Shown: positions 1-9,636 of the stretch, one piece after another
How positions within the stretch are numbered: position 1 is the stretch's first letter
Layout of the letters: each line of letters starts with the position of its first letter
From: a virus
Virus record (IMG/VR): IMGVR_UViG_3300047481_002797
Location: 1 to 28,075 of that record
Direction: 5' to 3' (one strand)
DNA: 28,075 bases
Position numbers and translations under genes: made by a program
Notes under the pieces: model-generated
Told to the model about the DNA's origin: nothing
Database searches by the model: none
What the model saw: only the letters and a program-made list of their open reading frames with translations

Positions 1-537
1 TAGCACACCGGTGCCTGATCCACCCAGCCTAGGTGTGAACACGTCGCGATCCACTCCGCGTGTCCAGGCCACTATGTCACCATCGAAGTCCTGGTTCCTG
101 AGTTCCTGGACCATGGTGTCCGTGGTCGTGAGCACACGGCCAGCGTGCCGATGGAACCAGCGTATGTAACTCCAGGTGATGGCTTCGGGCACGCCTACCA
201 ACTGATGTATGGCCTCAGGAAAGCGAGTGTGATAAGCAGTATTGTAGCGAAGACCATGTTTTGAAAGATATTTTCTAGCAAACAGACCCAGAGGACCTTC
301 TGTGGCGATGTGGATATGATCCGCACCAGCCGCCTCAATCTTCGGGCCGATCTCCCGGGGAACGGCAATCTTGAGTTCGTTGTAGCCAGGACAATCAAAG
401 TAGCGGAAGTCCCCGGGAGTAATGTAAACAATGCGATATCCCGCCAGAATCGCACACGCTTCAATGTTCTTGTAGGTAGTGACCACGCCATTGATCTGCT
501 CCGGTAGGTTGTCTGTGATGATCAGGATGGTCGTCAT
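1..537 (-). CDS. GT4-family glycosyltransferase, GDP-mannose-dependent alpha-mannosyltransferase-like (partial)
   Basis: Open frame on the minus strand that runs off the left edge of the window, so only about the first 179 residues are present. The N-terminus reads MTTILIITDNLPEQINGVV, the usual start of the acceptor-binding Rossmann domain of GT-B glycosyltransferases. It is followed by HIHIATEGPLGLFARKY and YNTAYHTRFPEA, which match the family of bacterial GDP-mannose-dependent alpha-mannosyltransferases acting on glycolipids. The later segment VAWTRGVDRDVFTP is the inter-domain signature of GT4 enzymes. The C-terminal nucleotide-sugar domain lies outside the window. The ATG overlaps the TGA of the upstream PAP2 gene (TGATG on the minus strand), so translation is probably coupled. 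In context it probably adds a sugar to a lipid or envelope glycan; the real donor and acceptor are not determined by the sequence. Confidence 0.88.
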   Translation of the reverse strand, partial: MTTILIITDNLPEQINGVVTTYKNIEACAILAGYRIVYITPGDFRYFDCPGYNELKIAVPREIGPKIEAAGADHIHIATEGPLGLFARKYLSKHGLRYNTAYHTRFPEAIHQLVGVPEAITWSYIRWFHRHAGRVLTTTDTMVQELRNQDFDGDIVAWTRGVDRDVFTPRLGGSGTGVL

Positions 538-1055
538 CACCAGGTCCTGGTATAGCGTGCTTGCACAGAATCCCCTTCCAAGGCCAAGGTCAGACTGGAT
601 CTGTCGCGCGGCGTGGCGGTCAACCAACTGCTACCTATGCCCACCGCGGCACCACCTATCACATCTCGCCAATAGTGCCTGCGGGCATGCACACGGCTGT
701 AGCCAACAAAACCAGCAGCCAAGTAGTGTGGCCAGGCCTCTTCCCAACCATATCTGCGATGCAGGAAAGCCGCTCCCTGGAAAGCGGCCGAGGTATGTCC
801 GCTGGGGAAACTGAGATTGCCACCATCGGGCCTGGTTTGATCGGTGGCCAGTTTCAGAGACTGCGTGGCCAGCATGTTGGTCACGATGCCGGTGCCGGCC
901 TGCCTTACACCTTCGCTGTCACCGAGGCCGTGGGCACGTCCCAACGCAAAGGCCGGGATGCCGATCTGCAACCAATCGCCCGCGGTGCGTATGGCATCGG
1001 CCCGTACGGGCAGGCAAAACATCAACAGCACTAAACCTAAAAAGAATGTGGTCAT
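537..1055 (-). CDS. PAP2-family phosphatase with signal peptide
   Basis: A 172-residue protein with a hydrophobic N-terminal segment (about residues 4-20), probably a signal peptide or anchor. It carries all three PAP2 acid phosphatase motifs in order: KLATDQTRP (KX6RP), PSGH in FPSGHTSAA, and SRVHARRHYWRD (SRX5HX3D). The family removes phosphate from lipid phosphates such as undecaprenyl pyrophosphate or phosphatidic acid, usually at the periplasmic face. The protein is short and soluble-looking compared with integral PAP2 lipid phosphatases, and resembles class A acid phosphatase-like periplasmic members. Its ATG overlaps the stop of the small upstream gene (ATGA) and its TGA overlaps the ATG of the downstream glycosyltransferase, so it is the third gene of a coupled operon. 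The substrate is inferred only as an envelope lipid phosphate. Confidence 0.9.
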   Translation of the reverse strand: MTTFFLGLVLLMFCLPVRADAIRTAGDWLQIGIPAFALGRAHGLGDSEGVRQAGTGIVTNMLATQSLKLATDQTRPDGGNLSFPSGHTSAAFQGAAFLHRRYGWEEAWPHYLAAGFVGYSRVHARRHYWRDVIGGAAVGIGSSWLTATPRDRSSLTLALEGDSVQARYTRTW

Positions 1056-1237
1056 GGTCTCGCTCCTGGGTTAGATTCACATCTGGTTTCTATCTTGAAA
1101 CTGCCAAACTTGAGCCAGGAGGTGACTCCGGCTCGGGCCCGCTCGCATTGTGCTTCATTCTCCATGGGTATGCGCACCCATCCTGGTACATCAGAGGGGT
1201 TGTTGATGTGTACCGATATTATCACGAGTATCCACAT
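1052..1237 (-). CDS. Small conserved phage-type protein, unknown function
   Basis: A 61-residue frame between the phosphoesterase and PAP2 genes. Its ATG lies inside the 3' end of the phosphoesterase gene (47-bp overlap), with AGGA about 8 nt upstream, and its TGA overlaps the PAP2 ATG (ATGA). The N-terminus is hydrophobic (MWILVIISVHINN), followed by a small folded-looking part with GWVRIPMENEAQC and KIETRCE. This has the style of small phage proteins that place a few hydrophobic strands before an acidic helix. Without this frame there would be an unexplained 135-bp gap in an otherwise fully coupled operon, which supports its reality. No function is recognised. Confidence 0.7.
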   Translation of the reverse strand: MWILVIISVHINNPSDVPGWVRIPMENEAQCERARAGVTSWLKFGSFKIETRCESNPGARP

Positions 1238-1988
1238 CGTCTTTTTCCTGGGTCCATGTCACTATCTGCCAGCGTCCGTCGTGATGCTCCACCAGGGCGG
1301 TACAGGATTCCACCCAGTCGCCGTCGTTCATGTATGCTACCCCGTCTATTTGTTTGATCTCGGCATGATGTATGTGCCCGCAGATCACACCGTCGAACCC
1401 ACGCTTCTTGCAGTATGCGGCCAAGTTACGCTCAAACTGGAACATGAAGTCCACGGCTTTCTTTACTCTGTGTTTGAGATATTTGCTCAAGGACCAGTAG
1501 CCAAATCCCATGCGTCGGCGGATCCAATTGAACTGTGTGTTGAGCCTCAAAACCATGTCATAGGCACCATCGCCCAACCAACTCAACCAAGGTGCCACCC
1601 TGGTGATTCCGTCGAACATGTCACCGTGCGTGACTAGGTAGTGGCGGCCATCTCGGCCGATGTGTTCGGCTTGGTTGGCTATCTCTATCAGACCAAAGCC
1701 GATGCCATAAGGTATCATGGGTCTCAGGAACTCGTCATGATTGCCGGCTATGAATACCACCCGGGTGCCGCGTTTGGCATGGCCCAGCACCCTGCGGACC
1801 AGGTTGGTATGGCTCTGTTTCCACCGCCATTTGTTGCGTTGGATCTTCCAGGCGTCGATGATGTCACCTACCAGATACAGGGTGTCGCATGTGTTGTGCT
1901 TGAGGAAATTGTTGAGGGCTTCGGCCTTGCAGTCTCGGGTGCCGAGATGAACGTCTGAGATGAAGATGCTTCGATAAGTTCTCGTCAT
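1191..1988 (-). CDS. LpxH-like UDP-2,3-diacylglucosamine diphosphatase family metallophosphoesterase
   Basis: A 265-residue calcineurin-like phosphoesterase. The metal-binding motifs appear in order: DVHLG (residues 12-16), GDIID, GNHDE, HGD and GHIHH. The layout, including YLVGDIIDAWKIQ and the insertion around FNWIRRRMGFGYWSL, matches the LpxH-like/UDP-2,3-diacylglucosamine diphosphatase group. Members of that group release UMP from UDP-diacylglucosamine in lipid A synthesis, but many relatives act on other substrates. It is the first gene of the minus-strand operon with a PAP2 phosphatase and a glycosyltransferase, so an envelope lipid role is likely. The ATG has only 5 nt between it and a weak late-promoter-like CTAAATA on the minus strand, so the message may be nearly leaderless. 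Whether it is a true LpxH is uncertain. Confidence 0.9.
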   Translation of the reverse strand: MTRTYRSIFISDVHLGTRDCKAEALNNFLKHNTCDTLYLVGDIIDAWKIQRNKWRWKQSHTNLVRRVLGHAKRGTRVVFIAGNHDEFLRPMIPYGIGFGLIEIANQAEHIGRDGRHYLVTHGDMFDGITRVAPWLSWLGDGAYDMVLRLNTQFNWIRRRMGFGYWSLSKYLKHRVKKAVDFMFQFERNLAAYCKKRGFDGVICGHIHHAEIKQIDGVAYMNDGDWVESCTALVEHHDGRWQIVTWTQEKDDVDTRDNIGTHQQPL

Positions 1989-2046
1989 ATCTGTATTTAG
2001 GTTGATCGTGCAGTGCCAAAACGGCAGTTATGACCAAATAATGACA

Positions 2047-2075
2047 TTGACTTGTAAATATCTATTTGTTATATT
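2047..2075 (+). promoter_or_regulatory. Sigma70-type promoter for tRNA(CAT)
   Basis: TTGACT (2047-2052), a 17-nt spacer and TATATT (2070-2075). The predicted transcription start falls at or just before the first base of the tRNA at 2084, so the tRNA would need little or no 5' leader removal. Confidence 0.7.
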
Positions 2076-2083
2076 AGTCTAAT

Positions 2084-2160
2084 GGGCTGGTAGCTTAGTG
2101 TCCTAAAGCAGCGTTCTCATAAAGCGTTGATCCTGGGTTAGAATCCCAGACAGCCCACCA
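2084..2160 (+). tRNA. tRNA with CAT anticodon (Met or Ile2)
   Basis: A full cloverleaf of 77 nt with encoded CCA. The acceptor arms GGGCTGG and ACAGCCC pair except at the last position. The anticodon arm is GCGTT-CTCATAA-AGCGT with anticodon CAT. The T arm is CTGGG-TTAGAAT-CCCAG, in which the usual C56 of the TTCGA loop is A; that is unusual because C56 normally contacts G19 of the D loop. CAT may be elongator Met, or Ile2 after lysidine modification; the sequence alone does not decide. Confidence 0.9.
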
Positions 2161-2186
2161 TTTTTGATATTACTGACAAACACATT

Positions 2187-3122
2187 TTGGATCCTACAAA
2201 AAAGATATACATAGATTTCCAAGGCGGCAGCCATGGCAATTATCTGGAGTTCGTGTGCAATCGATTCTTGGCTGGGATACCAACGGCCGCGGCATTGCCT
2301 TTCAATCTCTTTAACGCCGCCCACGAAAAACAATATCTCGCAGACCCACTATTCAAATGCAATCACTTCACCACCTATGGTATAACGCTGACCAATGAAA
2401 CAGTGATATCTATCCATATCGAACCTGACGATCTTTTGCCTCTGCAGTGTGTGAGTTTGCTTCGTGCGGGTGATTATAATATCCAGCCGGAACAATTGGA
2501 AATCGATACCTATCACAAACTTTCCAATGTCCATTATCAATGTGTTTTAGACAATCTCGTCGCTGCTTTCTTCAACGAGCAAGATGTATTTGCAGCATAT
2601 AGGGCCATAGCAGATCCCAGTTGGCCAAAAATAAAATGCATCGCGGATTACTATACCTTGCCTGAGCACATCCGTCAAGAATGTGAACAGCAACATGGAT
2701 TCAGCATTCTGACATTAGACTCGGATCATCCCCATTGTCCAAGAGATATACTGATTGAATTTTTCCAGATTGGGTTTTTGAACCCAGCAGAACAGGGCTT
2801 TATCAAAGCACAGGAATCAAAGATACACACAGACTGCAAGATTTACGAATTTCCGTTTGGATGTTTCTATCAAGAAGATAAATTCATGCAAGAAATGGCC
2901 GATCTGTCTGATTTTTTGAAGATGCCATTCATGGCAGACCACAAAGATTTTGTCGATCTGCATCGAAAATTTCTTGTGCGACAGGTTTACAAAGATATCA
3001 AAAAAAACTGCGATAACCTGGTTGATCTCTTGGTGCAAAATACGGCTGTTGATTTGCCTGTGCTGGATGTCATACAAGAAGCCTATATCCGGGCAATGCT
3101 GATCCAACGGAAGACACAATAA
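2187..3122 (+). CDS. Conserved phage-type protein of unknown function, amidinotransferase neighbour
   Basis: A 311-residue frame starting at a TTG, since no in-frame ATG precedes the conserved-looking beginning YIDFQGGSHGNYLEF. The start is uncertain; ATT at 2184 is an alternative. The GSHGNYLE turn after a beta strand recalls nucleotide- or PAPS-binding loops of sulfotransferase-like proteins, and the C-terminal half is helical with paired aromatic residues, but I cannot assign a family with confidence. Its TAA is followed at once by the ATG of the amidinotransferase, so the two are co-transcribed and probably work together. There is no signal peptide or membrane segment. What is seen is a long, well-formed phage gene; function is not known. 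Confidence 0.8.
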   Translation: MDPTKKIYIDFQGGSHGNYLEFVCNRFLAGIPTAAALPFNLFNAAHEKQYLADPLFKCNHFTTYGITLTNETVISIHIEPDDLLPLQCVSLLRAGDYNIQPEQLEIDTYHKLSNVHYQCVLDNLVAAFFNEQDVFAAYRAIADPSWPKIKCIADYYTLPEHIRQECEQQHGFSILTLDSDHPHCPRDILIEFFQIGFLNPAEQGFIKAQESKIHTDCKIYEFPFGCFYQEDKFMQEMADLSDFLKMPFMADHKDFVDLHRKFLVRQVYKDIKKNCDNLVDLLVQNTAVDLPVLDVIQEAYIRAMLIQRKTQ

Positions 3123-4265
3123 ATGTCCAAATACAGTGTTTACCAACATTGGGATCCTCTCCGGGCCTGCGTAGTGGGACAATCGTATCCACCAGAATTC
3201 TATAAATGGATCAAAAACACCAGAGTAAGAAATCTATTTGAAAAAATCGCCGTAGAGACCGAAGAAGATTATCAGGCGATCATACGCAAACTAAACGAAT
3301 TTGGTGTGCAGACTTTTAGACCTCTGTTGCCCCACAATGCCTTTATCGATGGGAGATATCTGCCGCCGCCCATGACACCAAGAGATTGTATGGTCATGAT
3401 TGGTGATAGGTTCTACAAGGGATATCAGTTAGATTTTGCAAAATTTTACGACAACGTTAAAGACCCCACTTGGCCAAAATGTGATAGTTTTGACCAGTTC
3501 AACCAATTGCCCATCGAAATACAGACTGAATGTCGAGAACTACACAGTCTTGACAAATATCTACAATTCTATTCATCTTATGACCATATCTTCGAACATA
3601 TCAGACAGCAAGGCAATGTGGTAAAATCAAGCCTGGGTAATTTTACCAACGGGGCTTATGTCAGCCGTGTGGGTCGAGATTTGTATTTTGGCACAACAGA
3701 ATATGGGCAGAACACCGAGCAGTATCAAGAATTACTGGATCAAGAATTCACGGACACTCGCAATCACATTGTTGATACAGGTGGGCACAGTGATGGCACC
3801 TACTGTCCTGTATGTCCAGGGTTGATTATCAGCCTAAATGATGTGCCTACATATTCAGATACTTTTCCAGGCTGGGAGGTGGTTTATCTTCCAGAACAAA
3901 GTTGGTCGAAAGTCAAACCATTCTTGCATCTCAAGGAAAAAAACAGTGGAAAATGGTGGATTCCGGGATTTGAATATGATAATGCCGTAATTGAAACTGT
4001 GGAAACATGGTTATCGCATTGGACTGGATATGTACAAGAAACAGTGTTTGATGTTAATATGCTGATCGTCGACCCAAAAAATGTGATGGTTTTCAACGAA
4101 AATTCCAAAGTTTTCGATGCACTAGATCGTCATGGTATCACGCCACACGTGACACCATTTAGGCACCGATACTTTTGGGATGGTGGTATACATTGTGTAA
4201 CATTAGATCTCGATCGAGAGGGACAGATGCAGGATTTTTTCCCCGAAAGATCCAGAATCGTTTGA
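3123..4265 (+). CDS. Amidinotransferase (glycine/inosamine-phosphate amidinotransferase family)
   Basis: A 380-residue protein of usual length for the L-arginine:X amidinotransferase family. The start [15 protein letters not shown] matches the conserved first strand and loop. The central catalytic segment is [14 protein letters not shown], with the His and Asp of the HxD triad part, and the C-terminal nucleophile segment is [14 protein letters not shown], with the catalytic Cys in GGxHC. Enzymes of this family move the amidino group of arginine to an amine (glycine, inosamine phosphate, or intermediates of guanidino natural products) through a Cys-amidino intermediate. The acceptor cannot be read from the sequence. 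It follows the 2187 gene without a gap and precedes the groES late-type promoter. Confidence 0.9.
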   Translation: MSKYSVYQHWDPLRACVVGQSYPPEFYKWIKNTRVRNLFEKIAVETEEDYQAIIRKLNEFGVQTFRPLLPHNAFIDGRYLPPPMTPRDCMVMIGDRFYKGYQLDFAKFYDNVKDPTWPKCDSFDQFNQLPIEIQTECRELHSLDKYLQFYSSYDHIFEHIRQQGNVVKSSLGNFTNGAYVSRVGRDLYFGTTEYGQNTEQYQELLDQEFTDTRNHIVDTGGHSDGTYCPVCPGLIISLNDVPTYSDTFPGWEVVYLPEQSWSKVKPFLHLKEKNSGKWWIPGFEYDNAVIETVETWLSHWTGYVQETVFDVNMLIVDPKNVMVFNENSKVFDALDRHGITPHVTPFRHRYFWDGGIHCVTLDLDREGQMQDFFPERSRIV

Positions 4266-4284
4266 CACAGCGGTATCAATCCTG

Positions 4285-4292
4285 TATAAATA
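4285..4292 (+). promoter_or_regulatory. T4-type late promoter motif upstream of groES
   Basis: A perfect TATAAATA, the core of T4-type late promoters recognised by gp55-like sigma factors. Transcription would begin near 4300, giving a groES leader of about 60 nt that contains a small hairpin (CAGTGCCC/GGGACTG). Confidence 0.65.
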
Positions 4293-4357
4293 TAGTTTGC
4301 TCAGTGCCCATTGGGACTGCGCAAATTTTCTTGCTTAACCTAAAGGAGAAAAACGCA

Positions 4358-6297
<1,940 letters not shown>

Positions 6298-6299
6298 AA

Positions 6300-6328
6300 C
6301 AAAAAGGGAGGCTGGTCCTCCCTTTTTT
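6300..6328 (+). terminator. Rho-independent terminator after groEL
   Basis: Stem AAAGGGAGG / CCTCCCTTT around CTGGT, followed by a T run at 6323-6328, directly after the groEL stop. The flanking A run makes it able to work in both directions. Confidence 0.88.
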
Positions 6329-6352
6329 GTCGCTATGGAAGCTACCGGACAC

Positions 6353-6700
6353 ATGGATCTTGATATCTGCCAGTGCTGGTGGCTGACAGAAAAAGTGCGT
6401 GGGGACGAGGGGTACGCACAAAATCTCTACGCGGCCATGTGCAACCAGGCATGGCAATATCAGGATGTATGGACGGTATTGACAGATAAAATCTGGTCAT
6501 GTTCCTGGCGCACAGCCGGGGCCATAGTGGCCGACATCCGCGGCGAAGGCGACTACATGGATTGGTACTGTTCAGGCAGCCTAGGCAATCCGGACAATCA
6601 TGGGCAAACACCCGAGCGATATGTGTACGAAGGCTATGTCACAGACGAGATCCGACACGATCTGGCCGAAATCGGCTGGCACCCAGTGGTTGACCAATAA
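6353..6700 (+). CDS. Phage protein of unknown function
   Basis: A small cytosolic protein of about 115 residues, rich in Trp, Cys and acidic residues (DICQCWWLTEKVRGDEG near the start, HPVVDQ at the end). An earlier ATG at 6335 is in frame but follows the terminator T run directly and lacks a ribosome site; GGAAG upstream favours 6353. No known domain is recognised. The last codons (GTTGACCAATAA) also form the -35 box of the next promoter. Confidence 0.75.
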   Translation: MDLDICQCWWLTEKVRGDEGYAQNLYAAMCNQAWQYQDVWTVLTDKIWSCSWRTAGAIVADIRGEGDYMDWYCSGSLGNPDNHGQTPERYVYEGYVTDEIRHDLAEIGWHPVVDQ

Positions 6701-6719
6701 ATCAAGCCTGCTTTATAAT
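6690..6719 (+). promoter_or_regulatory. Sigma70-type promoter, GGTTGACCA class
   Basis: TTGACC (6690-6695) in a GGTTGACCA context, an 18-nt spacer and TATAAT (6714-6719). The -35 box lies in the last codons of the preceding gene. The same GGTTGACCA box occurs at 10570, 21736, 21961 and 26107. Confidence 0.8.
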
Positions 6720-6746
6720 TTGAAAACTGTCGAAGAAAGGCGTCAT

Positions 6747-7001
6747 ATGCAAAATATCCGTGGCTTTTTCGCTTGGATGTTCCGTGGTTGGTATCGTGAT
6801 ATCACCTTCTGGGGCATGATCATCGGTATGGCTGCATTTGTCAACATGTGGTTGGACGGTGATATTGTCACCGCTTGGCTCTTACTGTCTGTGGGCTTGG
6901 CCCTGATCATGTTTGATCTGATCTGGCGCTTCCTGCGCTGGCAGTACAGTGTCTATACCATGGAACGCGATCGTGTGGCCCGTGAACTGGAAAGGAAATA
7001 A
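6747..7001 (+). CDS. Small membrane protein, unknown function
   Basis: An 84-residue protein with two clear hydrophobic segments: about residues 20-35 (ITFWGMIIGMAAFVNMW) and 40-60 (VTAWLLLSVGLALIMFDLIW). They are followed by an aromatic and basic tail (RFLRWQYSVYTMERDRVARE). The positive-inside pattern suggests both ends in the cytoplasm. It has a GAAAGG ribosome site and the TATAAT box at 6714 lies 27 nt before its start. The stop is followed by the next ATG after one base. No family is recognised. Confidence 0.8.
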   Translation: MQNIRGFFAWMFRGWYRDITFWGMIIGMAAFVNMWLDGDIVTAWLLLSVGLALIMFDLIWRFLRWQYSVYTMERDRVARELERK

Positions 7002-7002
7002 C

Positions 7003-7959
7003 ATGGCGACCCGTAAACAGAAACAAGAGCTCATTGATACTTTAAAATTTACTCCCACGCCGGTGCGCATCCAGCTCTATGGCTACGGCGGAGAATGCTA
7101 CATTGGTTCGATCAGCAGAGAGCAGTATGAGTTCTTCAAGGCCAAGAAAATCGACATAGATCAGTACACCCACTCCTGGGACGAAAACGGCATGTGGGAT
7201 GATGTGCCAGACGACATGCGACCTTTCACTCCCGGCAGTCCCTATGAATGCGATGATCTGTTCCATGGCACCGGTGCTACCATGGACAGCGGCAGTTATA
7301 TCACGGTGGAAGAAGTTGACTCTGGCCAGGAACTGTGGAAATCGGATCTGGACATCGCTAACCTCGAAGGTCAAGGTGTGACAGTTGATCTCGTGGATGA
7401 CTGTGACAGCGTGGATTGGCCGGATGGCCGGATAGTGTTCTGGGGTGGCCAGGGAGAGAAGGGCTGTTTTTTCGACGGTGAGATCACGCTCCGTGCACCG
7501 TTCGATCCTGCCCGACTGCGCATCACTTACGGCAACGGCGACGATTGGTACCTCTGTTCCGGCGTTGAATATGACGGCGAGGACGTGGAGGGCACGGACG
7601 GTTACTCCACCACGGGCAAGTGGGCCGAAGGCAAGTTCTGGATCGCAGGTGGAGAGAAAGTGTACGAGGGTGTGGAGCGCCGCGAAGACGGCGACGAAGA
7701 AGAGGATGTAGAGGTCTTGGACGGCGAAGAGATGCAGGCCCAAGAGGCCATCGACTCGGGTCCCGACATGTGGGAAGGCATCCCACTCACACCTTGGTGG
7801 CCTGCCAGCCAAGTTCCTGTGTTGGAAGGTGAATACGAAGTTATCGTTGGTACCTGGCCCTTTCCGCTACGAGCCCATTGGGATGGCGTGCTGTGGAAAC
7901 AGGGCGACCAAACCGTGATAATCAACCAATGGCGGGGACTGAGTCAACCCGCTGAGTAA
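7003..7959 (+). CDS. Acidic phage protein of unknown function
   Basis: A 318-residue protein. The start at 7003 (AAAGGAAATAACATG) is preferred over an earlier in-frame ATG inside the upstream gene. It begins with a basic stretch (MATRKQKQELIDTL), continues with VRIQLYGYGGECYIGSI, then a long beta-rich, strongly acidic body with a run of Glu/Asp near residue 235, and ends in a Trp-rich part (PLTPWWPAS, GTWPFPLRAHWDGVLW). No catalytic motif, signal peptide or membrane segment is seen. The acidity and Trp content suggest a protein-binding or DNA-mimic-like role, but this is a guess. It is the last gene of the unit starting at promoter 6690. Confidence 0.82.
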   Translation: MATRKQKQELIDTLKFTPTPVRIQLYGYGGECYIGSISREQYEFFKAKKIDIDQYTHSWDENGMWDDVPDDMRPFTPGSPYECDDLFHGTGATMDSGSYITVEEVDSGQELWKSDLDIANLEGQGVTVDLVDDCDSVDWPDGRIVFWGGQGEKGCFFDGEITLRAPFDPARLRITYGNGDDWYLCSGVEYDGEDVEGTDGYSTTGKWAEGKFWIAGGEKVYEGVERREDGDEEEDVEVLDGEEMQAQEAIDSGPDMWEGIPLTPWWPASQVPVLEGEYEVIVGTWPFPLRAHWDGVLWKQGDQTVIINQWRGLSQPAE

Positions 7960-7981
7960 AGAGCAACCAGCGCAAGTTTGG

Positions 7982-7989
7982 TATAAATA
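7982..7989 (+). promoter_or_regulatory. T4-type late promoter motif directly before GIY-YIG gene
   Basis: A perfect TATAAATA ending 5 nt before the ATG at 7995. T4 late transcripts start roughly 6 nt after this box, so the message would begin at or next to the start codon (leaderless). Confidence 0.6.
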
Positions 7990-7994
7990 AATGT

Positions 7995-8687
7995 ATGACA
8001 ATACCTTATACATATTTGATTGGTTGGAACCATTTAGATCGATGGTATTATGGAGTAAAATTTTCTAAGCACTGCTCTCCAAACGATTTTTGGGTGACCT
8101 ATAAAACCTCATCAGATCTTGTTAAAAAATTTGTAATCGAACATGGCGATCCTGATATTCGTGCAATCAGAAAAACATTTTGTAAAGCAGAAGATGCTGT
8201 CAAACACGAAGACAAAATTTTACGAAGAATAAAGGCAATTGAGAGTGCTCGTTGGTTAAATCAGAATCGAAGCGGTATAGAATTTTTCCGTAATGGCCCT
8301 TGTAGTCAAGATCATAAAAACAAAATTAGTCTAAGTAAAAAAGGAAAACCAAATAAGCATCAGGGCCAAACTTTTATCTCGGAAGAAACATATAAAAAAA
8401 TAGGACAATCAAACAGCCAAAATCTTAAAGGTAGAAAAAAAGGATCACTCAGTGAAGTACACAAAGTCAAAATAAGTGAAGGTATAAGAAAACGCAACAA
8501 AATGATTCCGCGGCCGCCTTCCTCATTGGAAAAAAAAGTCAAAATTAGTCAATCAATGAAGGGCAATATTCCGTGGAATAAAGGTAAAAAAGGAATAAGC
8601 GAATCCACAAGACAGAAGATTCGCGAGAAGGCTCTTGAAAGAGAAGCCAAAAAAAGACAACAGAACGCGGCAGGTGACACTGCCTAG
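7995..8687 (+). CDS. GIY-YIG homing endonuclease with NUMOD3 repeats
   Basis: A 230-residue protein whose N-terminus carries the GIY-YIG-type pattern (PYTYLIGWNHLDRWYYGVKF), followed by helices with the conserved Arg and Glu positions in the DIRAIRKTF and HEDKILRR regions. The C-terminal half holds several NUMOD3 DNA-binding repeats (KISLSKKGKPN, KIGQSNSQNLKGRKKG, KISQSMKGNIPWNKGKKG). These are typical of free-standing homing endonucleases of T4-like phages. The gene is clearly more AT-rich than its neighbours, as expected for a mobile gene. No intron boundary is evident around it. Confidence 0.9.
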   Translation: MTIPYTYLIGWNHLDRWYYGVKFSKHCSPNDFWVTYKTSSDLVKKFVIEHGDPDIRAIRKTFCKAEDAVKHEDKILRRIKAIESARWLNQNRSGIEFFRNGPCSQDHKNKISLSKKGKPNKHQGQTFISEETYKKIGQSNSQNLKGRKKGSLSEVHKVKISEGIRKRNKMIPRPPSSLEKKVKISQSMKGNIPWNKGKKGISESTRQKIREKALEREAKKRQQNAAGDTA

Positions 8688-8990
8688 TGTGATCCACACG
8701 ATGAAGTGATCTAGTCAATCACGGATGGTACGGTTCAAACCTAAACCGCGCTGGCAATGCGACAACGGGCCTGTGGCGAGCGGAGGTTCCTACTGCCTTA
8801 TCCATCTGCAAGGATGGAGTTTTACCTGCTGAGGGCCCACAGAGGCGATGGCTGTCTGTGCAAGTCTAACCAGGTGTAGTAGGTCGAAAAATAAGGACAC
8901 CGCGACGGAGCTGTCAGAGCAGTTTTTTTCCTATTGTGTTAGGCTATGGTGCCCATAGGAAAAAAGTAACGAGATTTAACACAAAATACA
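8688..8990 (+). ncRNA. GC-rich structured non-coding stretch, candidate RNA
   Basis: No credible protein gene is seen. The stretch contains several local helices: GTGTG/CACAC (8687-8699), GTGAT/ATCAC (8706-8722), CCATC/GATGG (8802-8817) and CACAGA/TCTGTG (8838-8860). Longer-range pairs such as CTGTGG/CCACAG are also possible. It ends in a weak CTGT/GCAG hairpin followed by T7 (8923-8929). The base composition differs sharply from the AT-rich endonuclease before it. I do not recognise RNase P, SRP or 6S signatures. It could be an RNA gene, an intron relic linked to the endonuclease, or a leader. Confidence 0.4.
8924..8965. repeat. Perfect inverted repeat, hairpin
   Basis: An 11-bp arm (TTTTTTCCTAT, 8924-8934) is repeated inverted at 8955-8965, with a 20-nt loop. 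The leading T run follows a small GC hairpin, so the element could end transcription of the RNA region on the plus strand and form a terminator-like structure on the other strand. Confidence 0.7.
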
Positions 8991-9020
8991 TTGACTCTAT
9001 GATATATACTCGTGTATAGT
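8991..9020 (+). promoter_or_regulatory. Sigma70-type promoter for ahpC-ahpD
   Basis: TTGACT (8991-8996), an 18-nt spacer and TATAGT (9015-9020), about 57 nt upstream of the ahpC ATG. I see no clear OxyR-like site. Confidence 0.65.
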
Positions 9021-9076
9021 AGAAACACTGAGACATAGGGTCTCAAATCTCCCAAACCAAAAGGAAACCAAAACCT

Positions 9077-9634
9077 ATGAAAACAGTAGGCGAAAAGATT
9101 GAACCATTTGTGGTGACAGGTGTGAATCCTGGATCAGACAAGTTTTTTGACATCACCGAGCAGAGTTTTGCAGGCAAATGGAAGGTCATCGTATTCTACC
9201 CCAAAGACTTCACATTCGTGTGCCCCACTGAGATAGTGGCCTACGACAAGCTGTTCCAAGACTTTGAGGACCGCGATGCCGTGTTGCTCACAGGTAGTAC
9301 TGATAACGAGTTCTGCAAACTGGGCTGGCAGGCCTCGCACGAAGACCTGAAGAAAATACGCCATATCCAGTTCGCTGACACACAGCGTGGCGAACTCAGC
9401 CTCGTGAATCAGCTGGGAGTATTCTTCGCTCCTGCAGGTGCCGCCCTCCGTGCCACCTTCATCATCGATCCCGAAGGCGTGATCCAGCATGTCACAGTGA
9501 ACAACCTCAATGTGGGCCGCAGTGCCGAAGAGACGCTCCGTGTGTTGGATGCTGTCCAGACCGGTGAACTGTGCGAGTGCAATCGCCAGGTAGGTGCTGA
9601 CACCCTGGAAACCAAGCGACTCAAGGCGGCCTGA
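9077..9634 (+). CDS. ahpC: AhpC-type peroxiredoxin
   Basis: A 185-residue typical 2-Cys peroxiredoxin. The peroxidatic Cys is in YPKDFTFVCPTEI (about residues 41-53), the conserved Arg side of the active site is in ALRATFIIDPEG, and the resolving Cys lies in the C-terminal GELCECNRQ segment. It reduces hydrogen peroxide, organic hydroperoxides and peroxynitrite. The start follows an AAAGGAAA ribosome site. It is directly followed by ahpD, with the next ATG 2 nt after the stop, matching the AhpC-AhpD arrangement in which AhpD recycles AhpC instead of AhpF. A host-derived metabolic gene is unusual here and could protect infected cells or phage proteins from oxidative damage. Confidence 0.93.
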   Translation: MKTVGEKIEPFVVTGVNPGSDKFFDITEQSFAGKWKVIVFYPKDFTFVCPTEIVAYDKLFQDFEDRDAVLLTGSTDNEFCKLGWQASHEDLKKIRHIQFADTQRGELSLVNQLGVFFAPAGAALRATFIIDPEGVIQHVTVNNLNVGRSAEETLRVLDAVQTGELCECNRQVGADTLETKRLKAA

Positions 9635-9636
9635 TC

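Noticed and set aside
479-1357. Several plus-strand open frames across the 5' region
   Set aside because: They lie antisense to the PAP2 and phosphoesterase genes, which show full motif sets and coupled starts; the plus frames have no motif or ribosome site.
7042-7925. Open frames on both strands over the acidic protein gene
   Set aside because: Shadow frames; the 7003-7959 frame has a ribosome site, correct spacing to its neighbour and a sensible protein composition.
7995-8687. GIY-YIG gene as part of a group I intron interrupting a gene
   Set aside because: The genes on either side are complete and unrelated; no split exon is visible.
8688-8960. RNase P RNA or a group II intron end (a TACGGTTC stretch recalls domain V)
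   Set aside because: The matching 5' strand with the AGC triad and the other conserved core segments are missing.
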